The notes: a model not told the origin generated them from the sequence alone. A stretch of 64,000 bases of DNA from Thermoanaerobaculia bacterium (GCA_022822365.1 JAJEBV010000031.1:1-64000); one strand, 5' to 3'. Shown: positions 43,152-51,871, numbered from the stretch's first letter. Program-made: numbers and translations.

Positions 43152-44309
43152 GTGCTCTCCTGCCAGCGCTACCGGTTTCAGTTACCGCCTCACCTTCACT
43201 ACCTGAACTGCGCCTACATGGCGCCGCTCGCCCGCGAGGTCGAAGAGGCGGGCCTGCGCGGAATGGCGCGCCGGCGGGATCCCTCCAAGATCGTCGGGGA
43301 GGACTTCTTCGTCGAGACGGATGCACTGCGCGAGCGGTTCGCCCGGTTGATCGGGAGCTCCGATCCGCAGCGGGTGGCGATCATCCCGGCGGTGTCCTAC
43401 GGCATCGCGACGGCCGCCCGCAACGTGCCGGTCGAGAGTGGCCAGAACATCGTCATCCTGGGCGACCAGTTCCCGAGCAACGTCTACGTCTGGATGCGGA
43501 AGGCGGCGGAGAACGGCGCGGAACTCCGGGTCGTCGAGCGATCCGCCAGGGGCAGACCGAGCCCGGGCGCATCGTGGAACCGCCGACTGCTCCGGGCGAT
43601 CGACCGGAAGACGGCGGTAGTGGCGACGCCGATCGTCCACTGGGCGGACGGCACGCGCTTCGATGTCGCGGCGATCGGGCGGCGCGCCCGCGCTGTGGGC
43701 GCGGCCTTCGTGATCGACGGTACGCAGTCGATCGGAGCGCTGCCGTTCGACGTGGAGAAAGTGGCGCCCGACGCGCTGGTCGTCGCCGCCTACAAGACCC
43801 TGTTCGGCCCGTATCAGAGCGGACTGGCGTGGTTCGGCGAACGCTTCGACGGGGGAGTGCCGCTGGAGGAACCGTGGGCGGCGCGCGAAGGCAGTGACCG
43901 CTTCGTCGCGGGCCGGATCGAGTACGTCGAGTCCTACCGGCCGGGCGCCCTGCGCTACGACGTCGGTGAGCGGAGCAACCAGATTCAGGTGCCGATGCTG
44001 AACGCGGCGCTCGACATGGTGCTCGAGTGGGGGCCGGAACGTGTTCAGGAGTACTGCGAGAGCCTGCTTGAACCGTACGAGGATGTCTTTCGCGAGGCGG
44101 GTTTCGAACTGGAGGACCGGGCCTGGCGCGGCGCTCACCTGTTCGGACTCCGCAGCGTTCGGGGACTCGATACGGAAGAGACGGCGGCGACGCTGCGGCG
44201 TGCCGGCATCTTCGTCTCCGTTCGTGGCAAGGCGATCCGCGTGGCGCCGCAGGTCTACAACGACCGCGCGGACCTGGACGCGCTGGCGACGGCGCTGCGG
44301 TCCCTCTGA
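43152..44309 (+). CDS. Class V aminotransferase-fold PLP enzyme
   Basis: A 385-residue fold-type I PLP enzyme from a GTG start. The Schiff-base Lys215 lies in ALVVAAYKTLFGPYQSG, and the PLP-phosphate/ring contacts include AAFVIDGTQSIGALPFD. The N-terminus LHYLNCAYMAPLAREVEE resembles isopenicillin-epimerase-like and cysteine-desulfurase-like proteins. It lacks the C-terminal catalytic Cys loop I would expect for a desulfurase. Amino acid substrate unknown. It lies between metY and cysH genes, so a sulfur amino acid role is a fair inference. Confidence 0.87.
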   Translation: MLSCQRYRFQLPPHLHYLNCAYMAPLAREVEEAGLRGMARRRDPSKIVGEDFFVETDALRERFARLIGSSDPQRVAIIPAVSYGIATAARNVPVESGQNIVILGDQFPSNVYVWMRKAAENGAELRVVERSARGRPSPGASWNRRLLRAIDRKTAVVATPIVHWADGTRFDVAAIGRRARAVGAAFVIDGTQSIGALPFDVEKVAPDALVVAAYKTLFGPYQSGLAWFGERFDGGVPLEEPWAAREGSDRFVAGRIEYVESYRPGALRYDVGERSNQIQVPMLNAALDMVLEWGPERVQEYCESLLEPYEDVFREAGFELEDRAWRGAHLFGLRSVRGLDTEETAATLRRAGIFVSVRGKAIRVAPQVYNDRADLDALATALRSL

Positions 44310-44310
44310 C

Positions 44311-44361
44311 CTCAGGTCTCATTGCAACCCTGAGACATTTGTGATCGTATTTGTCACAAAT
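44311..44361 (+). promoter_or_regulatory. Nested inverted repeats in the APS reductase leader
   Basis: Two elements fill the 50-base gap before the cysH start. CTCAGG (44311-44316) pairs with CCTGAG (44329-44334), and GTCTC (44316-44320) with GAGAC (44332-44336) is an alternative. ATTTGTGA (44337-44344) pairs with TCACAAAT (44354-44361), and its last two bases are the AT of the ATG at 44360, so folding would hide the start codon. The region is AT-rich compared with its surroundings. Not a recognised riboswitch class. Confidence 0.5.
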
Positions 44362-45166
44362 GAGCGTGCAGACGAGCCAGGACGGCGTGATCGGGGGTGG
44401 TCAGGCCGGCACCGTTCTGGAGTTTCCGGGTCTGGCCGCCGACGGCGATCTCTGCGTCCTCGGCTGGGCGATGGAGCTGGAACTCGCGACGCCGGAGCAG
44501 GTTCTGCGCTGGGCTCACGGCCGGTGGGGAAGCGAGTTGACCCTGGCTACCTCGTTCCAGGCGGAAGGCATGGTGCTCCTCCACATGTGCCACCAGCTCG
44601 GCCTGCCGGTGCGGATCGTGACGCTCGACACGGGCCGGCTGCCGGAGGAGACCTTCCGGCATATCGAGCACGTCCGGCTGCACTACGGCGTGGACGTGGA
44701 GATCGTGGCGCCGCGGGCATCGGATGTGGCGCGCCTCGTCAAGCGCGAAGGTCCCAATCTCTTCTACGCCTCGGTGGACGGACGGCAGCGCTGCTGCAAC
44801 GTGCGCAAGGTGGAGCCGATGCGACGGGCGCTGGCCCGCACGCCGGCCTGGTTGAGCGGACTGCGCCGCGATCAGACCCCGACTCGGGACGTTCTGAACA
44901 AGGTGGAGGTCGACCGGGTCACCCGGACCAAGGGGCGGCTGGTGAAGGTCTGCCCGCTACTCGACTGGACCGAGGACCAGGTCTGGGCCTACATCCACGA
45001 GGAGGGGGTGCCGTACCACCCGCTCTACGACCGGGGCTACCGGACGATCGGCTGCGCGCCCTGCACCCGCCCGTCGCGCCCCGGTGAGGGCGCCCGCGGC
45101 GGTCGCTGGTGGTGGGAATCCCACACCGGAAAGGAATGCGGCCTCCACGTCCTCCAGCCGCGTTGA
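44360..45166 (+). CDS. cysH: Adenylylsulfate (APS) reductase, iron-sulfur type
   Basis: A 268-residue enzyme of the CysH family starting at ATG 44360; an upstream TTG at 44351 would add three residues. It reduces activated sulfate to sulfite with thioredoxin. RCCNVRK and GCAPCTRP provide the two Cys pairs that hold a [4Fe-4S] cluster, marking the APS-type rather than the PAPS-only type. The catalytic Cys is in the C-terminal KECGLH. ATSFQAEGMVLLHM and LDTGRLPEETF form the PP-loop and substrate region. The stop overlaps the TTG start of the next gene. Sulfide from this pathway would feed MetY. Confidence 0.95.
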   Translation: MSVQTSQDGVIGGGQAGTVLEFPGLAADGDLCVLGWAMELELATPEQVLRWAHGRWGSELTLATSFQAEGMVLLHMCHQLGLPVRIVTLDTGRLPEETFRHIEHVRLHYGVDVEIVAPRASDVARLVKREGPNLFYASVDGRQRCCNVRKVEPMRRALARTPAWLSGLRRDQTPTRDVLNKVEVDRVTRTKGRLVKVCPLLDWTEDQVWAYIHEEGVPYHPLYDRGYRTIGCAPCTRPSRPGEGARGGRWWWESHTGKECGLHVLQPR

Positions 45167-45834
45167 GCGGCCAGGCTCAGGCGCCCTCCTACTACCCGGT
45201 CTATCTCTCGCTTGCCGAGCGGCTCGTTGTCGTCAAGGGGGGCGGCCCGGTCGCGGAACGGAGGGTTGACGGCTTGCTGCGCTGCGGAGCGCGGGTGCGC
45301 GTCGTCGCTCCCGAGCTGACCCCCGAACTGGCGCGGCTGGCCGAGAACGGCGAGGTCGAGCACGTCGCCCGGCCTTACCGGCCCGGAGATCTCGAAGGTG
45401 CGGCGCTGGGCCTGGCGGAGCCCGGTGACCAGGCGTCGGACGCGGAGTTCTTCGCCGAGGCGGAGCGCCGCGGCATCTTCGCCAACGTCGAGGACGACGT
45501 CGACCATTGCAGCTTCATCATGCCGGCGGTTGTTCGCCGTGGCGACCTCGTTGTCGCCATCTCGACCTCGGGACGCGCCCCGGCAATGGCGGTGCGCCTG
45601 CGCGAGCGGCTGGAACGCGAGCTCGGGCCCGAGTACGGGGCGCTGCTCGCACTCGCCGGCCGGCTTCGGGCGCCGTTGGCGGAGATGGTGCCGGAGTTCG
45701 GGGAGCGGCGCCGGCGCTGGTACGAGCTCGTGGACTCGGAGGTTCTCGCCCTGTTTCGGCAGGGCAGGGACGCGGAGGCCCGGGAGCGTGCCGAGCAGAT
45801 CATGGGGGTCGTTGCCGAGGAGCCAGGGCCGTGA
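45163..45834 (+). CDS. Precorrin-2 dehydrogenase/sirohydrochlorin ferrochelatase (CysG N-terminal-like)
   Basis: A 223-residue protein that would complete siroheme synthesis: NAD-dependent oxidation of precorrin-2 and iron insertion. YYPVYLSLAERLVVVKGGGPVAERRV is the NAD-binding start (read from about residue 10), followed by VRVVAPELTPEL and FANVEDDVDHCSFIMPAVVRRGDL. The best start is a TTG at 45163, four bases into the cysH stop (TTGA). Starts at 45136 (ATG) and 45109 (GTG) would overlap cysH more. Siroheme is the cofactor of sulfite reductase, consistent with the neighbour. Its stop overlaps the cobA start. Confidence 0.9.
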   Translation: MSGQAQAPSYYPVYLSLAERLVVVKGGGPVAERRVDGLLRCGARVRVVAPELTPELARLAENGEVEHVARPYRPGDLEGAALGLAEPGDQASDAEFFAEAERRGIFANVEDDVDHCSFIMPAVVRRGDLVVAISTSGRAPAMAVRLRERLERELGPEYGALLALAGRLRAPLAEMVPEFGERRRRWYELVDSEVLALFRQGRDAEARERAEQIMGVVAEEPGP

Positions 45835-46559
45835 GCGGCTCGGGGCGGGTCACGTTGATCGGCGCCGGACCCGGCGACCCCGAACTCATCACGGTCCTGG
45901 GCCTGAAGCGGCTACGGGCCGCCGATGTCGTGCTGCACGACCGACTCGCGGCGCCGGAGCTCCTCGCCGAGGCAAAGCCGGGCGCGGAGATCGTCGATGT
46001 CGGCAAGCGCCCGGGAGACGACGTCCGGGCCCGGCAGCGGCGGATCGAGAGGCTGATGATCGGGCGCGCCCGGGCCGGCGCTCACGTGGTCCGGCTCAAG
46101 GGCGGCGATCCGGCGGTCTTCGGCCGCGGCGGCGAGGAGATCGAGGCCTGTGCCTCCGCGGGCGTACCGTGCGAGGTGGTTCCCGGCGTGAGCAGCATCA
46201 CGGCCGCACCGGCGGTCGCCGGCATCCCGCTCACGCACCGCGGCGTCTCCCTGGGCTTCGCCGTCGTCTCGGCCCGCAATGCAGAAGGCGACGAACCGGA
46301 CTGGGCGGGTCTGGCCGGTGCCGACACCGTCGTCGTCCTGATGCCCGCACGCCGGCTGCAACGGATCGGCCGCGGCCTGACCGCCGCTGGACGTGAGCCC
46401 GGTACGCCGGTAGCGATCGTCGAGCGCGCGACCACGGCCGACCAGAAGGTGATGTCCTGCACCCTGGAAGACCTTGCGGCGGGAGACGTCCGCACCAGGC
46501 CTCCCTGCGTCGTCATCGTCGGCGACGTAGCCGCGGCGGTGCGAGTCACACCGGCATGA
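45831..46559 (+). CDS. cobA: Uroporphyrinogen-III C-methyltransferase
   Basis: A 242-residue SAM-dependent methyltransferase starting at GTG 45831, which overlaps the preceding stop (GTGA). It converts uroporphyrinogen III to precorrin-2. The SAM-binding motifs GAGPGDPELITVLG and RLKGGDPAVFGRGGEE and the GVSSITAAPAVAGIPLTHRG segment identify the family. The single-domain form and the separate dehydrogenase/chelatase upstream make a split CysG. With cysH, the three genes form an overlapped operon for sulfate reduction and siroheme supply. Sulfite reductase itself is not in the window. Confidence 0.94.
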   Translation: MSGSGRVTLIGAGPGDPELITVLGLKRLRAADVVLHDRLAAPELLAEAKPGAEIVDVGKRPGDDVRARQRRIERLMIGRARAGAHVVRLKGGDPAVFGRGGEEIEACASAGVPCEVVPGVSSITAAPAVAGIPLTHRGVSLGFAVVSARNAEGDEPDWAGLAGADTVVVLMPARRLQRIGRGLTAAGREPGTPVAIVERATTADQKVMSCTLEDLAAGDVRTRPPCVVIVGDVAAAVRVTPA

Positions 46560-46590
46560 GGCCCCCAAGCCCCGGACTGGCGGGTCGCGC

Positions 46591-47229
46591 CTACGCCGAG
46601 TAGACCGGCGCCAGCGGGTCCGCCGCCAGATCGGCTGCTTCGCGGCCTTCGGAGCGCGCGACCTCACGTAGCAGCCAGTCGAGGCGGTCGTTGCCCCAGA
46701 AGCGCTCGCCGCGGTAGATGAAGAGCGGCACGCCGAAGGCGCCGTCGTCCCGCGTATGGGAGAAACCGGCCATGACGGCGTCCTTCCACTTGGGATCGTG
46801 CGCGACGGCCAGGGCCGCGTCGCCGTCGAGCCCCGCCGCCTGGGCGGCGGCACGCATTACGCCGTCGCCAGCGAGGTCGAGGCCGCGCCCGAACCGCGCC
46901 AGGTAGGCCTCGCGTGCGTAGTCGATCGCCTTGCCCTGTTCCCGAGCCCAGAGGTAGATCTGGTGCGGCGGGAACCAGTCCGGGTCGTCACCGCCTTCCG
47001 GCCAGTTCATCGGTAGCCCGTAGGCCCTGGCTATCCGCTCCGCGTCCTGGCGGACGTAGCTCGACTTCGCCCGGCCGGCCGAGAGATTGGCCCCCTTGCC
47101 GAACGGGAAGATCGGCACGGCGTCGATCTCGTTCCAGTCGAGCACGCCGGTCGTCGTGATGCGGTGGAACGCGAACCACGAGAAGGGGGAGCGGAAGGAG
47201 AAGTAGACGCGGAGGTCGCTGGGGTTCAT
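46591..47229 (-). CDS. 2-hydroxychromene-2-carboxylate isomerase-like (DsbA-fold) protein
   Basis: A 212-residue protein of the DsbA/HCCA isomerase family, starting at the ATG at 47229. The thioredoxin-fold N-terminus RVYFSFRSPFSWFAF has Ser in place of the redox Cys pair, as in HCCA isomerases and kappa-class glutathione transferases. GVPLFIYRGERFWGNDRLDWL is the cis-Pro region with the usual family C-terminus. HCCA isomerase acts in naphthalene breakdown, but without neighbouring aromatic-degradation genes the substrate is open. The gene stands alone between convergent cobA and the DUF5916 protein gene. Confidence 0.88.
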   Translation of the reverse strand: MNPSDLRVYFSFRSPFSWFAFHRITTTGVLDWNEIDAVPIFPFGKGANLSAGRAKSSYVRQDAERIARAYGLPMNWPEGGDDPDWFPPHQIYLWAREQGKAIDYAREAYLARFGRGLDLAGDGVMRAAAQAAGLDGDAALAVAHDPKWKDAVMAGFSHTRDDGAFGVPLFIYRGERFWGNDRLDWLLREVARSEGREAADLAADPLAPVYSA

Positions 47230-47264
47230 GTCGGGAGGGGCTCCTGTCGGCCGCCGCGACGAGC

Positions 47265-49511
47265 TCAACGGAAGACGTCGATCAGGCGGCTGTACTTGAC
47301 GATGACGGTGCGGTCCGGGCGCTCGTAGAGGATCCGGGCGCCCAGCTCGTCGATCTCGTTGTAGACCACGAACAGCCCCGTGTTCGCGTCCTGCAGCCAG
47401 GAGAAGCGGAGGTTCGCGGAGACGTTGTCGGACTGGTCGTTGTACTGGGCGAGGGCCTGGACGAGCATCCGCGGTGTGATGGAGTAGGAGAGCCGCAGGC
47501 GGCCCAGGTTGACCTGGAAGCTGCCCGAGTCGATGTCCACGTCGTTGTGGTCCCAGGTGAGTTCCGAGGTCAGCCGCTCGCCGCGCCGGGCGAGCAGGGT
47601 GAGCTGGGTGGAACTCCGGTCGCCGCCGAAGAAACCGCCCGTGATGTTGCGGATGTAGAACGAGACCGGCTTCGCCTGGTTGGTCGAGAAGACGGTCTGC
47701 AGCTCGTCGTGGCTGTACTTGCCGGCCTGGACCGGGAAACCGTCGACGATCTCGAAGGTCTCCTTCACGCCTTCCTCGGTGAGGTTCACGCCGGTGTGGA
47801 CCTGGAATCCGTTGCGCCACTCCCAGTGGTTGTCGATGTGGATGTACTGCGATTCCTTGTAGTCGTCGAAGTCCCAGATGGCGCTGTACGAGATGTGCGG
47901 CCGGAGCTCGTGAAAGCCCAGGAGATTCTCCGGCCGGATCGTGTGCATGCCGAACGCGGAGAGGTTCCGGAAGTTCCGTCGAGACAGGAAGCCGACTTCC
48001 GGGTTGAAGTTCTCCCGGGCCTCGGCGTAGCTCATGCTGCCGCGCCACGCCGGCTTGCCGAGGTTGTAACTCAGGAGCATCGAACTGTCGTCGCCGTCGA
48101 GCCCGGGCGTATCCGTCTGGGCGACGTAGCTTTCAATCGTGTGGTGCTCGCCGATTCCCCACTTGCCGTCGATGGCGTAGGTGCGGTTCGTGTCGTCATG
48201 CGGGGCCAGGCCGCCGACGCCCTCCCGGCTGATGGCCATGCCGCCGATACTGGAGCGCTCGCCCAGTTCCCGGTTGACGCGAGCAACCGCGTAGTTGTTG
48301 CCGTGGAGCCCGCCCACAGCCGCCGTCTGCATGTGGAGCACGCCCACGTTGAAGCGCCCCGCCTTGCCCGAAAGCCGGCCGCCGTAGTCGATCGGGATCA
48401 GTTCGCCCCTCGGCCCGATGCCGATGCGGCGGCTGAAGAACAGGTCGACGCGGGCCGAAGCGCGGCTGCCGGCTCGCGCCCCGACGGTGAACAGGCCGGC
48501 GTTCTCCAGGAAGAAGGGCCGCTTCTCGGGGAAGAACAGGTTGAACCGGTCGAGGTTCACCTGCTGCTCGTCGACCTCGACCTGGGCGAAGTCCGTGTTG
48601 TAGGTCACGTCGAGGGTCAGGCTCGGCGTCACGCTGTACTTGAGGTCGACCCCGAGGTCGGAATCCGACTCGTTGTCGCTGCCGGCGCTGGGCGGCTCGC
48701 GACTCGATCCGATCGCGTAGGGGATCAGCTTCAGGTTGCGCTGCGGCGGCGGCTCGACGCCCCGGAGCGACCCCGCGTCGGTCAGCCGGTCCAGGTCGTG
48801 GTTCCGGTCGAGTTCGGACCAGAAGGCAACTTCCCGGTGGCGCGCGATGTTGCGCTGGAAGTTGAGGCCCCAGGTCTGCACCTCCTCCGGCGGATAGCGG
48901 AGGGTGCGGAAGGGAATCGCGAACTCGGCGCTCCAGCCGAACTCGCCGACCTCGGTGGCGACGGTCCAGGCGCCGTCCCAGTTCAGGTTGAAGCCGGTGG
49001 ACAGGGCGCCCCGGAAGCGGCCGCCGCCGCCCATGCCGCTGAACACCCCCGAGCCGCCTTCCAGGACCTGGCCGTCGTACTCGATGCCGGCGGGGTTCGT
49101 GCCGAAGACGAAACCGTTGCGCCCGTCCTGGAATGTGTCGAAGATCACCTGGAAGCTGTCCGTCTCGTCCAGGGCCGCGTCGCGGCGGCTGTCCGAGATG
49201 ACGATCCCTTCGGGTTCCCGGTCGTGGCAGACGACTGCCACGAACAGGGTGTCCTCGGTGTACGCGAAGCGGACCTCGGTCCGTTCCGTGCCCGGCTCGC
49301 CGGCGAAGGGCCGGGTCTGCGTCGTGCCGGAAGCGGGCACGACGGCCTGCCAGACCGGGTCGTCGAGAACCCGGCCGTCGAGCTGGGGCGCCTCTCCGAT
49401 CGCCAGGGCGGTAGCCGCTGGCCGGTCGGTCTGGGCTTCGGACGCAGTGGCCCCCAGTGAGGCCCCCAGCGACGGGATTGCGACGAGCCACGCCGCGGCA
49501 ACTCTCTTCAC
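47265..49511 (-). CDS. CBM9-like/DUF5916 outer-membrane protein
   Basis: About 748 residues from a GTG at 49511, which gives a normal signal peptide (VKRVAAAWLVAIPSLGASLG and on to SEAQ). An ATG at 49580 would add 23 non-leader residues. Residues about 30-190 are a carbohydrate-binding family 9-like beta domain (LDGRVLDDPVWQAV, TEVRFAYTEDTLFVAVVCHD). The remainder is DUF5916, a beta-rich region that ends in short strands typical of an outer-membrane barrel (LGRLRLSYSITPRMLVQALA). FFPEKRPFFLENAGLF is a hallmark. The function is not established; uptake or binding of polymer fragments is inference. Confidence 0.88.
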   Translation of the reverse strand: MKRVAAAWLVAIPSLGASLGATASEAQTDRPAATALAIGEAPQLDGRVLDDPVWQAVVPASGTTQTRPFAGEPGTERTEVRFAYTEDTLFVAVVCHDREPEGIVISDSRRDAALDETDSFQVIFDTFQDGRNGFVFGTNPAGIEYDGQVLEGGSGVFSGMGGGGRFRGALSTGFNLNWDGAWTVATEVGEFGWSAEFAIPFRTLRYPPEEVQTWGLNFQRNIARHREVAFWSELDRNHDLDRLTDAGSLRGVEPPPQRNLKLIPYAIGSSREPPSAGSDNESDSDLGVDLKYSVTPSLTLDVTYNTDFAQVEVDEQQVNLDRFNLFFPEKRPFFLENAGLFTVGARAGSRASARVDLFFSRRIGIGPRGELIPIDYGGRLSGKAGRFNVGVLHMQTAAVGGLHGNNYAVARVNRELGERSSIGGMAISREGVGGLAPHDDTNRTYAIDGKWGIGEHHTIESYVAQTDTPGLDGDDSSMLLSYNLGKPAWRGSMSYAEARENFNPEVGFLSRRNFRNLSAFGMHTIRPENLLGFHELRPHISYSAIWDFDDYKESQYIHIDNHWEWRNGFQVHTGVNLTEEGVKETFEIVDGFPVQAGKYSHDELQTVFSTNQAKPVSFYIRNITGGFFGGDRSSTQLTLLARRGERLTSELTWDHNDVDIDSGSFQVNLGRLRLSYSITPRMLVQALAQYNDQSDNVSANLRFSWLQDANTGLFVVYNEIDELGARILYERPDRTVIVKYSRLIDVFR

Positions 49512-49606
49512 GGGAAGCGACTCTACTCTGAACGGCGACTCAGTATCTGCCGGACTCCTGTAGCATCCGTGAAGGCACACGGGAACATGCTGGCGGAGGA
49601 TCGGCG

Positions 49607-50611
49607 ATGAAGATGGAGTCTGCGAAGAGGTACGGATTCGGGCTGGCCCTGACGGGAATCGTGGTCGCGGCGCTGGCCGCGGCGCCGGCGCTTGGCGCCG
49701 GCGAACTCATGGATGTCGAGGGCTATCCGACCCTCGTGCGCAAGCCGGTGGAGATCTGGAGCGACGGCACCCGCCTCGCCGGTGACGTCTTCTACCCGAA
49801 GGCGACCGCCGAGGGCGAGAAGCTCCCGACGATCGTGCTCTGTCACGGCTGGGGCGGCACGAAGGCCCACCTGAACCGCGGCATCGCGCCGCGCTTCGCC
49901 GAGGCCGGCTACCTGGTGCTGGCCTTCGACTACCGCGGCTGGGGCGAGAGCGATTCCCGCCTCGTCGTCCGCGGCAAGATGCCGAAGCCGGACGAGGACG
50001 GCTATGTGACGGTCAAGGCGCAGGCCATCCGCCAGCTCGTCGACCCGCTCGACCAGCAGGAGGACATCGACGCGGCGATCACCTTCGTCGAGGGCGAGCC
50101 GCACGCCGATGCGTCGCGGATCGGGATCTGGGGCTCCAGCTTCGGCGGCGGCCACGTCATCTGGCGCGCGGCCCACGACCGCCGCGTGAAGGCGGTCGCG
50201 GCGCAGGTCGGCGCGATGGATCAGCGCGCAGGCCTGATCTCGGCGCCGGGAGGTCTCAAGGGACTCCACCGTGCCGCGATCCAGCGCGCCCGCGGGGAGG
50301 TCGAGCCGGTGCCGGTCGGCGCCGATCAGCCGGAGGGCCTGACCGGCAGCCCGTACTACGAGCGCTTCGCGAAGTTCTCACCCGTCGAGGACGCGCACCT
50401 GATCACGGCGCCCACGATCATCATCGACGCGAAGCAGGAGCACTACTTCGACATCCGCGAACACGGCGAGCGGGTCTTCAAGGTCCTCTCCGGCCGCGTT
50501 CCCGTCGAGTACCACGCCTGGGACATGAGCCACTACGACATCTACAGCGGCGACTGGCTCGACAAGGCGATGGCGGCCGAGATCGGCTTCTTCGACCGCC
50601 ACCTGAAGTAG
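49607..50611 (+). CDS. Exported alpha/beta hydrolase
   Basis: A 334-residue hydrolase with a signal peptide (about 1-30, ending LGAG). It has the oxyanion segment IVLCHGWGGTKAHLN, the strand DYRGWGESD, the nucleophile elbow GSSFGGG and a late His in DMSHYDIY. It resembles dienelactone-hydrolase- or acyl-peptidase-like enzymes. The long insertion between GWGESD and the nucleophile is a lid candidate. Secreted to the periplasm. Substrate unknown. A strong GGAGG site lies eight bases before the start, and the neighbour is divergent. Confidence 0.88.
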   Translation: MKMESAKRYGFGLALTGIVVAALAAAPALGAGELMDVEGYPTLVRKPVEIWSDGTRLAGDVFYPKATAEGEKLPTIVLCHGWGGTKAHLNRGIAPRFAEAGYLVLAFDYRGWGESDSRLVVRGKMPKPDEDGYVTVKAQAIRQLVDPLDQQEDIDAAITFVEGEPHADASRIGIWGSSFGGGHVIWRAAHDRRVKAVAAQVGAMDQRAGLISAPGGLKGLHRAAIQRARGEVEPVPVGADQPEGLTGSPYYERFAKFSPVEDAHLITAPTIIIDAKQEHYFDIREHGERVFKVLSGRVPVEYHAWDMSHYDIYSGDWLDKAMAAEIGFFDRHLK

Positions 50612-50631
50612 CGGCGCGGCCGCGGCGCCGC
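50611..50631. terminator. Hairpin containing two convergent stop codons
   Basis: GCGGCGC (50611-50617) pairs with GCGCCGC (50625-50631) around a 7-base loop. The first base of the hairpin is the last base of the plus-strand TAG and its last base is the first base of the minus-strand CTA stop. Confidence 0.45.
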
Positions 50632-51428
50632 TAGGCGACGTCGGCCAGGAACGCTTCGACTTCGGCGTGGAATTCGTCGGGCTGCTCGGCGGGTATGCCG
50701 TGGCCGCAGTTCTCGAGCATTCGGAGGCGTGAGCCCTTGATCCGGCGGGACATGATGACGCTGCCGCCGGGTGGAGTGAGAGCGTCCTCCAGGCCCTGGA
50801 GGATCAGTGTCGGACACGAGATTGTCTCGAGGTCGGCCGTGTAGTCGATGTCCGAGACGGCGCGGCAGGCGGCCGCATAGCAGGCGGCGTCGTTCCGTTC
50901 GATGGTGAGGCGCGCCGATTCGAGGATCTCTTCGGCGTGCCGTTCCCGGTACTCCTTGCCGTAGGAGAGCGCGGGGCCGGTCGGCGTCAGGGCCTTGGCC
51001 AGGCCGTCCCGCTCGATCAGGTCGGCGCGGGCGTTCCAGCCGGCTTCGGCGCGTTCGTTCACTTCGCTCGAGGTGCTGACCAAGATCAGCGCCCGGGTGC
51101 GTTCCGGGTAGTCGAGGGCGAAGCGCTGGGAGACGACGCCGCCCATGGAGATCCCGCCGATCACCGCGTCATCGGCGCCGACGTCGTCGAGCACGGCGGC
51201 GAGATCGGAAGCCCAGGTCGCCGGCGACATGGTGTCCGGGCGCCGCTCCGAGCCGCCGAAGCCGCGAACGTCCCAGGTCAGGACCGTGTAGCGGTCCCGG
51301 AACGTCCTGACGGTCGCTTCCCAGGCGTCCAGGTGGCTGCCCAGGCCGTGCGTGAAGACGACGACCGGCCCGCTGCCGGCGACCCGATAGTTGATCCGCG
51401 CGCCGTCGGCCGCAGTTGCGGACGGCAC
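50631..51428 (-). CDS. Alpha/beta-fold hydrolase
   Basis: A 265-residue hydrolase from a GTG at 51428, two bases after the stop of the small membrane protein upstream. The oxyanion motif is VVFTHGLGSHLDAW, the nucleophile elbow is GGISMGG, with Asp in the LEDALTPPG region and His in ENCGHGIPAEQ. RGFGGSERRPD fits the 3-oxoadipate enol-lactonase-like group. The broad family hydrolyses esters or lactones. Cytoplasmic. The frame extends upstream into the neighbour but without plausible sequence, so the GTG is preferred. Confidence 0.88.
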   Translation of the reverse strand: MPSATAADGARINYRVAGSGPVVVFTHGLGSHLDAWEATVRTFRDRYTVLTWDVRGFGGSERRPDTMSPATWASDLAAVLDDVGADDAVIGGISMGGVVSQRFALDYPERTRALILVSTSSEVNERAEAGWNARADLIERDGLAKALTPTGPALSYGKEYRERHAEEILESARLTIERNDAACYAAACRAVSDIDYTADLETISCPTLILQGLEDALTPPGGSVIMSRRIKGSRLRMLENCGHGIPAEQPDEFHAEVEAFLADVA

Positions 51429-51430
51429 CG

Positions 51431-51712
51431 TCAGGCTGCGCGCCGATTGAACAGCCCGACCGTCAGCACCAGCGGAATCAGGAAGAGTGCTGTGCGCAGC
51501 CAGCCCGGCATGTCCGTGAGGATCAGGATCAGGGTGAGCGGGATCCAGAAGACCATCCACATCCAGATCGGGATCATTCTCCGCGGGGCGGGTTCGGCGC
51601 TTGCGCCCTCCGCGATGATGATGACGGCCAGGATGCCGAAACCGGCGCCGACGACACCGGCGATCAGGCCTCCGGCGGGGTAGGCGGCTGTAGCGAGAAG
51701 CAGTTCGGGCAT
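51431..51712 (-). CDS. Small membrane protein of unknown function
   Basis: A 93-residue protein with three hydrophobic segments (about 4-35, 48-67 and 72-88; for example LIAGVVGAGFGILAVIIIAE and VFWIPLTLILILTD) and basic ends. No family recognised. Its stop is separated by two bases from the GTG of the alpha/beta hydrolase, so the two are probably translated together. Composition and position support a real gene. Confidence 0.6.
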   Translation of the reverse strand: MPELLLATAAYPAGGLIAGVVGAGFGILAVIIIAEGASAEPAPRRMIPIWMWMVFWIPLTLILILTDMPGWLRTALFLIPLVLTVGLFNRRAA

Positions 51713-51852
51713 GTTGGGGATTCCTAGGCGGTTCGCACGGGCGGGACCGGGTGCGCCGGCATTCCGGCGTGCCTGCGAGAATTCCCGCCGTGCCAGGTTC
51801 TGGGCGTTGAGCTTGCGGCGCGAATCGTAGCAGCCCGCGCGCTGCTGTACAT

Positions 51853-51868
51853 TGATCCGGGAGGATCA
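51853..51868 (+). promoter_or_regulatory. Hairpin around the ribosome-binding site of the LLM gene
   Basis: TGATCC-GGGA-GGATCA is a perfect inverted repeat whose loop and 3' arm contain the GGGAGGA Shine-Dalgarno region. It ends three bases before the ATG at 51872. Folding in the mRNA would block ribosome entry. Confidence 0.4.
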
Positions 51869-51871
51869 GCC

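Noticed and set aside
44311..44361. A SAM-II-like riboswitch or a CRP site before the APS reductase gene.
   Set aside because: The conserved core bases of SAM-II are missing, and the TGTGA/TCACA spacing is nine bases rather than six.
47547..49460. A long plus-strand frame of 637 residues antisense to the DUF5916 gene.
   Set aside because: No domain motifs. The opposite strand carries clear CBM9-like and DUF5916 motifs.
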